In this document: positions 36,832-46,069 of the stretch, in pieces | Numbering within the stretch: position 1 is the stretch's first letter | Layout: every line of letters begins with the position of its first letter | NCBI RefSeq assembly: GCF_016888005.1 | Contig: NZ_JAFDVE010000023.1 | Coordinates: 83,039-147,038 of the forward strand | Source: Phycicoccus sp. CSK15P-2 | Lineage (GTDB): Bacteria; Actinomycetota; Actinomycetes; Actinomycetales; Dermatophilaceae | DNA length: 64,000 bases | Direction of reading: 5' to 3' | The notes under the pieces: model-generated | Told to the model about the DNA's origin: nothing | Database searches by the model: none | Seen by the model: only the letters and a program-made list of their open reading frames with translations | Made by a program: the position numbers and the translations under genes

Positions 36832-38103
36832 TCAGGCCGGGAGGCGCTCGACATCGAGGGTGAAGCCGTGTGCGCGGAGCCGGTGCACGAGCGGCATCCC
36901 GATGGCCGCCGCCGGCGTGAGCACGCCCGCGGTGTCCGGGAGCCCGTCGTCGCCCTCGGCGAGCGCGAGCACCGCCTGGCCGAGCATCACCGCCGTGCCC
37001 GAGTAGCCCGGGTCGTAGGGCGCGTCGACGACCGCCCGGTACCGCGCGCCGTTCGTCGCCTCCGCCGTGACCTCCATCCGGAACCGTCCGGCCGCCATCG
37101 TCTCCTCGTCCGGTCCCTCGCCCGCGGAGGGCAGCACCCGCCCGAGGACCGCGCGGGTCGGTCCGAACGCCAGGCCGGCGACGACCCCCATCAGCGCGGC
37201 CGAGACGACTCCGGCCGTGGCGGCGCCGCGGGGACCGGTCCCGTAGTCGGAGTACTCGGCGTACCGGAACCGCGGGCCGTAGCCCAGCAGGGACGCCGAG
37301 CGCGCGACGACACGGGTGTTGAACGCCGCCATGAGGAACGGGCCGGTGAAGCGGCCGGTCTCGGGGTCCCGGCGCACCGGCGACAGCGAGGTCACGGTGG
37401 CGATGGCGCCCGCGACCCCGCCCGGCCTCGGAGGCCGCGACGACCCGTCCGGACGCTCCGGGCGGCCGCCCTCGGCGAGCGCCCACGGGTCGCCGGCGAC
37501 CTTCCGGGCACCGGGGTCGGCCCGCATCTCGACGGCCTGCTGCGCCGCGGAGTCGACCGTTCCCCCGCTGAACCCGCCCTTCATCCGCCGCACGGCGAGG
37601 CGCGTGGTGCCGAGCTCGGCGCCGTCCTCGCGGGCGGCGTCCGCGCAGAGCAGGACGCCGAGGTCGCTCGGTACGGAGTCGAAGCCGCACGCGTGGACGA
37701 CCCGTGCCCCGGTGGCCTGCGCCGTGGTGTGGTTCGCCGCGACGCTGCGGTGGACGAAGAGGACCTCGCCGGTCAGGTCGCAGTAGTCGGTGCCCGCACC
37801 CGCGCACGCGGCGGCGAGCGCCGTGCCGTACCTGGCGTACGGGCCGACGGTGGTCACGACGACGCGGGTGCGTGCCGCGAGGTCGGTGACGGCCGCGTCG
37901 TCGAGGGCGTCGACGACGAGCAGCGGCCACTCGGCGGCCCGGGCGTCGAGCCCGGCACGGACCTCCTCCAGCCGGGACGGCGAGCGGCCGGCGAGGGCGA
38001 TGCGCAGCCCGGCGGGCGCGTACTCGGCGAGGTGGCGTGCCGTGAGGCGCCCGACGAAACCGGTCGCGCCGAAGAGGACGATGTCGAGGTCGCGGTCGGC
38101 CAT
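36832..38103 (-). CDS. Trans-acting enoyl reductase-like (saccharopine dehydrogenase family)
   Basis: A 423-residue protein. The N-terminus DIVLFGATGFVGRLTARHLAE is a Rossmann NAD(P) site; CGFDSVPSDLGVLL and GFSGGTVDSAAQQ match the actinobacterial subgroup to which the mycobacterial trans-acting enoyl reductase (Rv2953) belongs. It probably reduces a lipid-linked double bond, with membrane association through the C-terminal half. TAGGTT stands six bases before the ATG. Confidence 0.87.
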   Translation of the reverse strand: MADRDLDIVLFGATGFVGRLTARHLAEYAPAGLRIALAGRSPSRLEEVRAGLDARAAEWPLLVVDALDDAAVTDLAARTRVVVTTVGPYARYGTALAAACAGAGTDYCDLTGEVLFVHRSVAANHTTAQATGARVVHACGFDSVPSDLGVLLCADAAREDGAELGTTRLAVRRMKGGFSGGTVDSAAQQAVEMRADPGARKVAGDPWALAEGGRPERPDGSSRPPRPGGVAGAIATVTSLSPVRRDPETGRFTGPFLMAAFNTRVVARSASLLGYGPRFRYAEYSDYGTGPRGAATAGVVSAALMGVVAGLAFGPTRAVLGRVLPSAGEGPDEETMAAGRFRMEVTAEATNGARYRAVVDAPYDPGYSGTAVMLGQAVLALAEGDDGLPDTAGVLTPAAAIGMPLVHRLRAHGFTLDVERLPA

Positions 38104-38109
38104 CCGCCC

Positions 38110-38115
38110 AACCTA
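38110..38115 (-). promoter_or_regulatory. -10 box TAGGTT of the enoyl reductase-like gene
   Basis: Minus strand, six bases from the ATG at 38103, within the 44-base gap after xylB. Confidence 0.45.
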
Positions 38116-38147
38116 CTGTCCCCCCGTCCGCACCGGGAGGGCCGGCG

Positions 38148-39563
38148 TCAGGCGGACGGGTAGGTGGCGGCGAGCACCGTCGCGTACCGCTCGCGCGCCT
38201 CTGCACCCGCGGCCGGGTCGGCGGGGTCGGCGGTCGCCTCGACGGCGACCTCCCAGGTGGGGGCCGACTCCGCACCCGAGACGGCCCACGCGGCCTGCCG
38301 TGCGGCACCGACCGCCACGTACTCGCCCGGGGCGGGCACCGCCACCGGGGCGCCGAGGATGTCGGGGGCGACGGCCCGCACCGACCGCGAGGCGGCCGCC
38401 CCACCGATGAGCAGCACGCGCTCGACCGGACAGCCGGCGTCCCGCACGGCGTCCACGGCGCTCGCGAGGCCGAGGAGCATGCCCTCGACGACGGCCCGGG
38501 CGAGGTTCTCGGGGGTCACGTTGGTCCGGGTGATGCCGTGCACCGACCCGGTGGCGGACGGCAGGTTCGGGGTGCGCTCGCCGTCGAGGAACGGCAGGAG
38601 GGTCAGGCCCTCGGCACCGGGCCGTCCGGCCAGGGCGAGGTCGTCGAGGCCGGGGAGGTCGACGCCGAGCATCGTCGCACCCGCGGTGAGCACGCGGGCG
38701 GCGTTGAGGGTGCACACGAGCGGGAGGAAGCCGGCCTCGGCGTCGGCGAAGGACTGCACGAAGCCACGCTCGTCGGCGGTCGGGCGGTCGTGCCGCGCGA
38801 AGGCGGTGCCACTCGTCCCGAGCGAGACGACGACGTCACCGCGCCGCAGGCCGAGCCCCAGGGCCGCACCCATGTTGTCGCCGGTCCCGGGGGCCACCGC
38901 CAGGCCGGAGGAGGTCCGGCCGACGATCTCGGACGGACCCGCCACCCGCGGCACGGCGAGGTCCTTGCCCGCCGCGCGGCGCAGGAGGTCGGGGCGGTAC
39001 TCCCGCGAGCCGGCGTCGAAGTACCCGGTGCCCGAGGCGTCGCCGGCGTCGGTCGTCCACTCCTCGAACCCTCCGCCGGCGGCGAGGACGCGCCCGGTCA
39101 GCCAGTCGTGGGGCAGGACGCAGCGGACCGCGCGGTCCATCGACTCCGGCTCGTGGTCGCGGACCCAACGCAGCTTGGCGGCGGTGATGGCCGCGAGCGG
39201 GACGACGCCGACGGACTCGGCCCACGCGCGCGGCCCGTCGAGCTCGCGCACGAGGTCGGCCGCGGCGTCCGCGGATCGGGTGTCGTTCCACAGCAGCGCG
39301 GGCCGGACCACCTCGTCGGCGTCGTCGAGGAGGACCATCCCGTGCTGCTGGCCGCCGACGGCGACGGCCGACACGCCGTCGAGCAGACCGCCCTCGGTGG
39401 CGGACTCCCACGCGTCCCACCAGTGCGCGGGGTCGACCTCGGTGGCGTCGGGGTGCGTGCCCCGGCCGGTGCGCACGACCTCACCGGACTCCGCGTCGCA
39501 CACGACGACCTTGCATGACTGGGTCGAGGTGTCGACACCCGCGACGAGCGGACGGTCGGGCAT
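38148..39563 (-). CDS. xylB: Xylulokinase
   Basis: A 471-residue FGGY-family sugar kinase phosphorylating D-xylulose. The ATP/substrate motifs are GVDTSTQSCKVVV, VGGQQHGMVLLD, LLWNDTRSADAA, VVSLGTSGTAF and LLIGGAAASRSV; the QQHGM motif is typical of xylulokinases. GGAGG precedes the ATG. No xylose isomerase or transporter is adjacent. Its regulator is not evident. Confidence 0.92.
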   Translation of the reverse strand: MPDRPLVAGVDTSTQSCKVVVCDAESGEVVRTGRGTHPDATEVDPAHWWDAWESATEGGLLDGVSAVAVGGQQHGMVLLDDADEVVRPALLWNDTRSADAAADLVRELDGPRAWAESVGVVPLAAITAAKLRWVRDHEPESMDRAVRCVLPHDWLTGRVLAAGGGFEEWTTDAGDASGTGYFDAGSREYRPDLLRRAAGKDLAVPRVAGPSEIVGRTSSGLAVAPGTGDNMGAALGLGLRRGDVVVSLGTSGTAFARHDRPTADERGFVQSFADAEAGFLPLVCTLNAARVLTAGATMLGVDLPGLDDLALAGRPGAEGLTLLPFLDGERTPNLPSATGSVHGITRTNVTPENLARAVVEGMLLGLASAVDAVRDAGCPVERVLLIGGAAASRSVRAVAPDILGAPVAVPAPGEYVAVGAARQAAWAVSGAESAPTWEVAVEATADPADPAAGAEARERYATVLAATYPSA

Positions 39564-39607
39564 GGGAGCCTCCAGACGATCAGGGTCGGGCCACCGTCAT
39601 CCTGTCA

Positions 39608-39636
39608 GGCACGGGCCCACCGGTGGAGCCCGTGCC
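39608..39636 (-). terminator. Terminator of the GDSL esterase gene
   Basis: GGCACGGGC pairs with GCCCGTGCC (9 bp), 15 bases past the esterase stop and ahead of xylB. Confidence 0.6.
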
Positions 39637-39650
39637 CGACGGGTCGCGGG

Positions 39651-40700
39651 TCAGCGGGCCGGGTGCGCCGCCCGCTGCCTCGCCTCGTACCGCCGGTCCG
39701 CGGCGTCGATGCTCGCCCGGCTGTCGAGGTCGACGCCGGCGCGCTTCGCCGCCTTCCGGGCGCGGGGGCTGTCGAGGTCCGGAGCCCGGACGAAACGCGG
39801 CTCGATCCCGCGGTCGAGCGCGCTGTACTCGCGCAGGTCGGCCGCGAGCTCCCGTTCGCCCGCGGCGGCCTCGCGCATCAGGCTCGGAGTCGCCTGCACC
39901 GTCGTTCCGGTGACGTACGGGCTCACCGTCGGCGTGTAGCCGGAGGCGTGACCGGCCTTGTTCGGGTGGAACGACTCGACGATCGTGACGGTCAGCCCGT
40001 TGATCCACTCGACGTCGTCGCAGACCGCGTGTCCGAGGAAGCGCGACGTGGGGTCCGCGAACGAGAACCCGGCGTCCGACGCCTGCTCGGCGAGGACCGA
40101 GTTCATGAGGTCGGCGGCGGCGTTGATCCGGCTCTCCTCGCTGGGGCTGAACCAGGTGAGCGCGTTGCAGTCCTCGCCGTTGAACAGCCGCGGGTACCCG
40201 ACGACCGTCACCGTCGCGCGCGGCGCCCGCGCGCGGATCTCGGTGTAGAGCGCCTCGAGCCGGGAGGGCAGCGTGCCGCTGATGAACGCCCGTGCCCGGT
40301 CGACCTCTCGGTAGCAGTCGGAGATCCAGGAGGGGAGCGCGCACTCGGTGATGACGTCGGTGAACCCGGCGTCGTTGCCACCCACGGAGATCGTCACGTG
40401 GCTCGTGCCCCCGCCCAGCGCGGAGAGCTGACGGTCCCGGACGTCCGCGACGGTGGCCCCCGAGCACGCCCGGAAGGTCAGGGCGTACTGCCGCGACGTC
40501 GCGATGAGCGAGGGGTAGGCGTACACCGAGCGCAGGCAGTCGGTGCCGTCGATGATGTAGCTGCGCGTCCCGGTGCCGGACGAGTAGCTGTCGCCGAGGG
40601 CGACGTAGGACGGTGGGGCGGCCTGGGCCGGAGCCACCGAGAACACGAGTGCCGTCACCGAGGCGAGGGCTGCGGTGACCAGGGCACGTCGTCGGGCCAT
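39651..40700 (-). CDS. Secreted SGNH/GDSL esterase
   Basis: A 349-residue exported lipase/esterase. The signal runs to about residue 27 (APAQAA). The SGNH blocks are visible: YVALGDSYSSGTG (Ser), CSGATVADV, VGGNDAGF (Asn) and ESFHPNKAGHASG (Asp-less His block). It resembles the Streptomyces scabies esterase/lipase group. A charged C-terminal tail (about 290-349) follows the catalytic domain. A perfect GGAGG lies five bases before the ATG. Confidence 0.9.
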   Translation of the reverse strand: MARRRALVTAALASVTALVFSVAPAQAAPPSYVALGDSYSSGTGTRSYIIDGTDCLRSVYAYPSLIATSRQYALTFRACSGATVADVRDRQLSALGGGTSHVTISVGGNDAGFTDVITECALPSWISDCYREVDRARAFISGTLPSRLEALYTEIRARAPRATVTVVGYPRLFNGEDCNALTWFSPSEESRINAAADLMNSVLAEQASDAGFSFADPTSRFLGHAVCDDVEWINGLTVTIVESFHPNKAGHASGYTPTVSPYVTGTTVQATPSLMREAAAGERELAADLREYSALDRGIEPRFVRAPDLDSPRARKAAKRAGVDLDSRASIDAADRRYEARQRAAHPAR

Positions 40701-40819
40701 GGGTCCTCCTGGGTCGGGATGGATGGTGGCCACAACCTAGGGGGGTATGAACGGATGCGCTCGTCGGCCGGACGGCGGACCCGGCCGGCGCGGACCCCCT
40801 CGCCGCGGGACCGGCCGCG

Positions 40820-40825
40820 TAGCAT
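40820..40825 (+). promoter_or_regulatory. -10 box TAGCAT of the Apd1-like gene
   Basis: Seven bases before the ATG at 40833. Confidence 0.5.
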
Positions 40826-40832
40826 CGCGCGA

Positions 40833-41738
40833 ATGGCACTGACCGACCTCGGCCGTTGTTCGGCGGCGGCGCGTCACCGGGGGGAGCCCCTCGGCGGCAG
40901 CGCCCCCGTCGCGTCCCGCTGGCTCCTCATCGAGCATCCCGGGCCGTGGTCCAAGCAGGCCGCCGAGACCCCGCCCATGGGCGGCCGGGTCGGCGAGGAG
41001 ATCGAGGCGGTCTGTGCCTCGTTCGGTGGACGCGCGCTCCTCATCCGGCGGCAGGGCCGGGCGGTGGCCGACGCGGGGGGCCGGCAGTGGTTCGCGGTCG
41101 ACACCGTGCGCGGCACCTGGGTGCGTGGCACCTGGCGGACCGCCGACGACCTCCTCGCCGCGGCCCGCGCCCTCGGCGTCGAGTGCAGCTCGAGCGACGA
41201 GGACGCCGAGCCGATGCTTCTCGTCTGCACCCAGGGCACCCGCGACGCGTGCTGCGCCGTCCGCGGCCGCCCCATCGTCGCCAGCCTCGTCCGGACCTGG
41301 CCGGACGAGACGTGGGAGTGCACGCACCTCGGCGGTCACCGGTTCTCGGGGACCCTCCTCGCGCTGCCCGAGGGGGTCTGCTACGGCTACCTCGACACCG
41401 ACACCGCGGCGTCCGTCGTCGCCGACCATCTCGAGGGCCGGGTCACCGGAGGGTTCGTCCGGGGCGTCACCCGCTGGGAGCCCGCGGTCCAGGCCGCCAT
41501 CGCGCTGGTCCTCGACGAGTACGGGCCGGCCGGTGTCGACGACGCCGTCCCGGGACGGATCGAGGCCCCCCCGGACGGCGAGGGACCCACCCGGGTCGAG
41601 ATCCTCGGCCGTGACCCGGTGCCGGAGCGCGTCCTCGTCGAGGTGCACGCCGAGCCGCAGGACGACCTCGCGCTCAGCTGCGGCGCCGTACCCAAGCCCA
41701 GCGTGGTCCAGCGGGCGGCCGTCGTCCCGTCCGCCTGA
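40833..41738 (+). CDS. Sucrase/ferredoxin-like (Apd1-type) Fe-S protein
   Basis: A 301-residue cytoplasmic protein of the sucrase/ferredoxin-like family, thioredoxin-like Fe2S2 proteins related to yeast Apd1. The family's cysteines and histidines are visible in CTQGTRDACCAVRGRP and in the block WECTHLGGHRFSGTLLALP. Function in bacteria is unknown; redox or redox-drug sensitivity roles are known for the yeast protein. It is followed by a strong terminator. Confidence 0.85.
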   Translation: MALTDLGRCSAAARHRGEPLGGSAPVASRWLLIEHPGPWSKQAAETPPMGGRVGEEIEAVCASFGGRALLIRRQGRAVADAGGRQWFAVDTVRGTWVRGTWRTADDLLAAARALGVECSSSDEDAEPMLLVCTQGTRDACCAVRGRPIVASLVRTWPDETWECTHLGGHRFSGTLLALPEGVCYGYLDTDTAASVVADHLEGRVTGGFVRGVTRWEPAVQAAIALVLDEYGPAGVDDAVPGRIEAPPDGEGPTRVEILGRDPVPERVLVEVHAEPQDDLALSCGAVPKPSVVQRAAVVPSA

Positions 41739-41764
41739 GGCCGTCCTCGGGGACACCTGCAGCG

Positions 41765-41797
41765 GCACGGCCCGCCCCCGGTCGGGACGGGCCGTGC
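41765..41797. terminator. Bidirectional hairpin
   Basis: GCACGGCCCG and CGGGCCGTGC form a perfect 10-bp stem with a 13-base loop between the convergent Apd1-like and protease genes. Confidence 0.7.
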
Positions 41798-41810
41798 GCG
41801 GTGGCGGTGG

Positions 41811-42992
41811 TCAGTAGGTCGAGACCGTCACGCCGTAGTAGTTCGCCGCGTCGACGACCGGCTGGTAGAAGCTGTAGTAACCGGTGGCGTTGTAGCCCTG
41901 GTTGTAGCCACAGCTGGAGTTCACCGGCCCGCCCGAGGTCATGCCCTGGGCGTAGTTGTTCGTGCCGATGTAGGCGCCGCCGGAGTCGCCGCCCATGACG
42001 CAGACCGACGACCGGGCGAGGCCGCTCACGGTCGTGCCGCCCTGGTAGTAGACGGTGACGTTGTAGGCCTGGATCTGGCCGCAGGTCCACCCCGTCCTCT
42101 CGCCCGCCTTGCAGATGTTCGAGCCGACGGCGTTCTTGCTCGTGCCGTAGACGGGGACGTAGCCGTTCAGGCCACCGCGGGTGTCGACGAGCGGACGGCC
42201 GGTGTCCTCGGCGTCGATGTCCATGAGACCCATGTCCACGCTGTTCGACGACCCGGTCTGGAAGCGGCTGGCCGTGCCCCGGCCGATGTGCGTGCCGTTG
42301 CCGTCGAGGACGTCGGGCCGCGACTCGACGCAGTGGCCGGCGGTGAGGAGCACGTTGTTGCCGCCCTGCATGCCCGGGAAGCCGAGCGAGCAGTAGCCGC
42401 CGGGCGAGAGGTCCATGATCCGGCCCGGAAAGACGTCGACCTGCGTGGTGAGCTCGTCGCCCGTCTCGACGACGACGCCGTCGATCGCCTCCAGGGCTTC
42501 GGTGAGCGCCGGGTCCGCGTCCTCGGTGACGGTGGCGACGACGCGCTGACCCGCGAGGTCCGGGGTGAGCGAGACGAGGGAGCCGGCGTCGGGGGCGTCC
42601 TCGGAGGCCTTCTGCACGGTCTTGGACAGCGCGTCGAGCTCCTTCTGACCCTTGCCCTGCTTGGCGACGAGACCCTTGGCCTCGACGGACCGCTTGGCGG
42701 CGGCCGAGTCGACGAGGACGACGAGCCGCTCGCCCTCGAAGTAGGCGCCGTCGGTGGCGACCCCGGCCTCGGTGAGGGCGTCGTAGGTCTCCTGGCGGTC
42801 CTGCTGTCGCTCGAGCTTCTTCTTCGCCTGCGCGAGGCTGATGCCGTCACGTTCGGCGACGAAGCCGGCGACGACGTTGTCCGGTGAGGGGATGTCCGGC
42901 CCGGTGGGGGCGGCACCCGCAGCGGTGGCAGCGGCCGCGATGACAGCGCTCGTGGCGATGCCGACGGCCATGATGCGGTGCGTCGTGAGCAT
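41811..42992 (-). CDS. Secreted alpha-lytic/streptogrisin-type serine protease
   Basis: A 393-residue pre-pro-protease of the S1 (chymotrypsin-like) family. After a signal (to about residue 28) comes a pro-region to about 190 that would act as a folding chaperone. The mature part has the triad His (LLTAGHCVES), Asp (SVDMGLMDID) and Ser (MGGDSGGAYIG). Ends in VSTY. Convergent with the Apd1-like gene; the 203 bases upstream hold its promoter, where I see no clear operator. Confidence 0.9.
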   Translation of the reverse strand: MLTTHRIMAVGIATSAVIAAAATAAGAAPTGPDIPSPDNVVAGFVAERDGISLAQAKKKLERQQDRQETYDALTEAGVATDGAYFEGERLVVLVDSAAAKRSVEAKGLVAKQGKGQKELDALSKTVQKASEDAPDAGSLVSLTPDLAGQRVVATVTEDADPALTEALEAIDGVVVETGDELTTQVDVFPGRIMDLSPGGYCSLGFPGMQGGNNVLLTAGHCVESRPDVLDGNGTHIGRGTASRFQTGSSNSVDMGLMDIDAEDTGRPLVDTRGGLNGYVPVYGTSKNAVGSNICKAGERTGWTCGQIQAYNVTVYYQGGTTVSGLARSSVCVMGGDSGGAYIGTNNYAQGMTSGGPVNSSCGYNQGYNATGYYSFYQPVVDAANYYGVTVSTY

Positions 42993-43195
42993 GTGTCTCC
43001 TTCAGGGGGGTCCACGCCGGGCCCCTGCGGCGCCGGCGGCGCGCCGGACTGTTCGTGCGGCGTCCTTCGACCCTTCTGCCCTCCCGGCCCCGGCTCAACA
43101 GCAGCGGGCGGAAAAGACGGAAAAATGACACGAGTTTTGCCGGACACGCCCCCTGGCTTACCTCGAGGAAAGCGCTCTCTTGCCTCGCCCTTACC

Positions 43196-45301
43196 TCAGG
43201 GGACGACGGTCGTCGTGAGCTCGGTACCCGGCTCGCACGCGCGGTCGGGGTCGGGCTGCCGGGTGTCGATCCGCCCGCCGTTGATGATCGAGACGTCGTC
43301 GTACGAGGGCCGTCCCTCGATGACGTCGTGCAGGGTGTAGCGGGTCAGCGACGACAGCCGGCAGTCCGTGCCGAAGGTGAGGATGTCGAAGGCGGACGGC
43401 TGGCCGCGCAGCTCCTCGCCGTCCTCGTCCGCGAGGAAGTGCGTCAGTGGGCCACCTCCGGTGAACGTGCCCACCTGGATGCGGTTCCCCTCGAGGTCGG
43501 AGGCGTGCATGTGCCCGTTGAGCCGGACGCCCGCCGACACGTTCTCGAGCCCCCACGGCTCGTGGCTGACGACGACGTCGGGGGCCTCGCGGTCGGCGAA
43601 GGCCTCCTCGAAGTCCGCTCGTGCCGGCTGCTGCGCCTCGCGGGTACCGGTGCCGGAGTCCCCGAACCATCGGGGGTCGTTGAAGCCCGCGATCGTCACG
43701 CCGCCCATCGCGACCTCGCGGTACTCGCCCTCCGGGGACTCGAGGAGGACGACGTTCGGCACCTGGGCGAGCCGGTCGAGCACCGCGGTGTCGTCCTCTC
43801 CGGCGGCGTCGTGGTTGCCCTTGACGAAGACGTACGGCACACCGACCGACTCGATTCCGGAGAAGATGTCCGCCGCGTCGCCCTCGGGGACCGTGCCGAA
43901 GTTGAGGAGGTCGCCGCCGTCGACGACGAGGTCGATGCTCTGCTGCTCGACGATCGTGCGCATCAGGGGGTACTGGTTGCCGCCGTGGATGTCGCTGACG
44001 AAGAGCACCCGCAGGGCGGGGTCGGCCTCGAGCGCGCCGGCCGCGTACTTCTGCTGGAGCGCGGTGGACAGCGCGAGCAGGTTGCGCAGGTACGGCGCCA
44101 CCTGGGTCGCCCGGGTCTCCACGTCGCCGAGCAGCCCCTGGTTCTGCTGCAGGGTGCCGAGCACCTCGGTGGCGCCGAACGAGCCGAGCCGGGACGGCTG
44201 GTACGTCGTGTAGATGGACGCGGTCGTGCCGAGGCTCGAGGCCAGCCAGGCGGTGACCCCGGCCCCTACGAGCCAGCGCGGGGGGAGCCGGTGCCGGGCG
44301 AGCGACCACGCTCCGAGGACGACGAGCAGGAGGACGAGGGCCCCGAACGCGAAGCGGCCCATGACCCGGGTGCCGACGTCCCGGATGGCGGCGTTGAGCT
44401 CCGTGGGGTCCGGCTGCAGGCTCGCGAGGCTGGCGCCCGGGCGGGACAGGACGTCGGTGATACTCGACTTCACCTGCGGGACGGCGCGGATGCCGGGCGC
44501 GACACCGGCGAAGGAGACCTCGACGTCACCGAAGGTCGTCTCGGCGACGAGGTCACCCGCGAGCCGGGGGTCGGCGTCCAGGGCGACGGTGGCCTGGTAC
44601 GTCCGCGTGTGGGCCGTCACGGGTGCGACGGTGGTCGCGGCGAGCCCGGCGACGGTGCAGGCGCCGGTGAGCAGCAGTCCGGCGAGGACGTGCCGCAGGC
44701 GCCGGGACCCGATCCGGTGGCCCGCGCTCCACCAGACACCGACCGCCGTGACGAACGGCCAGAGCACGGTGAGCGCGGCGACGACCCGCTCGTGCAGCCC
44801 GAACGCACCACCGGAGACGCCGGTGGCGAGCGAGGCGACGGCGAGCGCGAGGACGACCGCGGCCGTCCTCGCGACCCGCGGGGTGAGCACGGGGGTGGCG
44901 GCGCCCGGACGTGCCGCGAACGCGGGCCACACCGCGAGCAGCGCGAACGCGAGGGTCGCGAGGACGACGTGCGGGGCCGAGGTCTCCCCCCGGCCGGGCA
45001 GCGGGACGAGGGCCACCCCGACCGTCGCGACGCCGCCGGCGGCGAGCACGGCGCGGCCGACGCGGTGCGCCGATCCCAGGGCGTAGGCGGTGACGCAGTG
45101 GGCGAGGCCGGTGACGACCAGCCCGGTGGTCATCACCCAGCGGTGCGGGGTGGCGAGCGAGGCCAGGGCGCTGATCGACTCGCTGCGCGCGTCGAAGCCG
45201 CCGATGAGGTTCTGGGCCCACGTCCAGCCGCCGACGAGCGCGACCACCGCGGTCGTCGCGCTGACGACCGCGGTGCGCAGTGCGCCGGCGGGGCGGGCCA
45301 T
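43196..45301 (-). CDS. DUF998-like membrane domain fused to metallophosphoesterase
   Basis: A 701-residue protein. Residues 1-210 have about six membrane helices with the DUF998-like segment NLIGGFDARSESISALAS. A second membrane-anchored region has helices at about 310-345. The C-terminal 280 residues are a calcineurin-type phosphoesterase with FVSDIHGGN, GDLLNFG, VKGNHDA, VVSHEPW and NGHMHASD metal-binding motifs. Substrate unknown. The ATG at 45301 has TATCGT six bases upstream. DUF998 in front of a phosphoesterase is unusual. Confidence 0.83.
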   Translation of the reverse strand: MARPAGALRTAVVSATTAVVALVGGWTWAQNLIGGFDARSESISALASLATPHRWVMTTGLVVTGLAHCVTAYALGSAHRVGRAVLAAGGVATVGVALVPLPGRGETSAPHVVLATLAFALLAVWPAFAARPGAATPVLTPRVARTAAVVLALAVASLATGVSGGAFGLHERVVAALTVLWPFVTAVGVWWSAGHRIGSRRLRHVLAGLLLTGACTVAGLAATTVAPVTAHTRTYQATVALDADPRLAGDLVAETTFGDVEVSFAGVAPGIRAVPQVKSSITDVLSRPGASLASLQPDPTELNAAIRDVGTRVMGRFAFGALVLLLVVLGAWSLARHRLPPRWLVGAGVTAWLASSLGTTASIYTTYQPSRLGSFGATEVLGTLQQNQGLLGDVETRATQVAPYLRNLLALSTALQQKYAAGALEADPALRVLFVSDIHGGNQYPLMRTIVEQQSIDLVVDGGDLLNFGTVPEGDAADIFSGIESVGVPYVFVKGNHDAAGEDDTAVLDRLAQVPNVVLLESPEGEYREVAMGGVTIAGFNDPRWFGDSGTGTREAQQPARADFEEAFADREAPDVVVSHEPWGLENVSAGVRLNGHMHASDLEGNRIQVGTFTGGGPLTHFLADEDGEELRGQPSAFDILTFGTDCRLSSLTRYTLHDVIEGRPSYDDVSIINGGRIDTRQPDPDRACEPGTELTTTVVP

Positions 45302-45307
45302 GCGGCC

Positions 45308-45313
45308 ACGATA
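45308..45313 (-). promoter_or_regulatory. -10 box TATCGT of the phosphoesterase gene
   Basis: Minus strand, six bases from the ATG at 45301. Confidence 0.5.
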
Positions 45314-45357
45314 GGTGCGCATCCCGGGCCTGCGCGGGCGGCCCCCGAGATCGGCCC

Positions 45358-45363
45358 TAGGGT
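45358..45363 (+). promoter_or_regulatory. -10 box TAGGGT of the HAD gene
   Basis: Seven bases before the ATG at 45371. Confidence 0.5.
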
Positions 45364-45370
45364 GACGACC

Positions 45371-46054
45371 ATGTCGCCGACCCACTCTCCCGCACCCTCC
45401 CACCGGGTCTTCCGGGCCGTCCTGCTCGACCTCGACGGCACGCTCGTCGACTCCACCCCGGCGGTCGAGCGCTCGTGGGTGCGCTGGTGCGAGGAGTTCG
45501 GTGTCGAGCCCGAGCGCCTGGCGAGGCAGCACGGCGTCCCGGCCCGGCAGATCATCGGCTCGGTGCTCCCCGGACAGCGGTTCGGGGAGGCGCTGGCCCG
45601 CATCCACGACCTCGAGGTGGCCGACACCGACGGGGTGGTCCCGCTGCCCGGAGCGGTCGAGCTGCTCGACACCCTCGCCGGGGCCGGCGTGCCGACCGCC
45701 GTCGTCACGAGCTGTGACGACGTCCTCGCCGACGTCCGGATCCGCGCGGCCGGGCTGCCCCGGCCGGAGCTCGTCGTGACGGCCTCGGACGTCGCGCACG
45801 GCAAGCCATTCCCGGACCCGTGGCTGGTGGGGGCCGAGCGTCTCGGCGTCGACCCCGCCGACTGTCTCGTCGTCGAGGACGCCGTGGCCGGGCTGCAGGC
45901 GGCGCGGGACGCCGGATGCGGTGGGCGGGTCGCCCTGCTGTCCACGACCCCGCGGGAGGCGCTCGAGCCCCTCGCGGACCTCGTCGTCACCGACGTCGCG
46001 GAGCTCCTGGGCCGGATGTCGGCCGCTGACGGCGTGGTCCGTCTCGAGGGCTGA
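45371..46054 (+). CDS. HAD-superfamily phosphatase
   Basis: A 227-residue cytoplasmic phosphatase with all four HAD motifs: LLDLDGTLVDSTP (nucleophile Asp), VVTSCDD, the Lys in AHGKPFPDPWL and LVVEDAVAGLQAARDAG. The cap is of the beta-phosphoglucomutase/phosphatase type; a sugar phosphate is the likely substrate. Divergent from the phosphoesterase gene. Confidence 0.9.
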   Translation: MSPTHSPAPSHRVFRAVLLDLDGTLVDSTPAVERSWVRWCEEFGVEPERLARQHGVPARQIIGSVLPGQRFGEALARIHDLEVADTDGVVPLPGAVELLDTLAGAGVPTAVVTSCDDVLADVRIRAAGLPRPELVVTASDVAHGKPFPDPWLVGAERLGVDPADCLVVEDAVAGLQAARDAGCGGRVALLSTTPREALEPLADLVVTDVAELLGRMSAADGVVRLEG

Positions 46055-46069
46055 GGCCGCCCCGGCCGC

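Noticed and set aside
42993..43195. LacI-like AGCGCT site near 43170
   Set aside because: The core AGCGCT has no symmetrical flanks beyond a few bases and no regulator nearby, so it was not listed as an operator.
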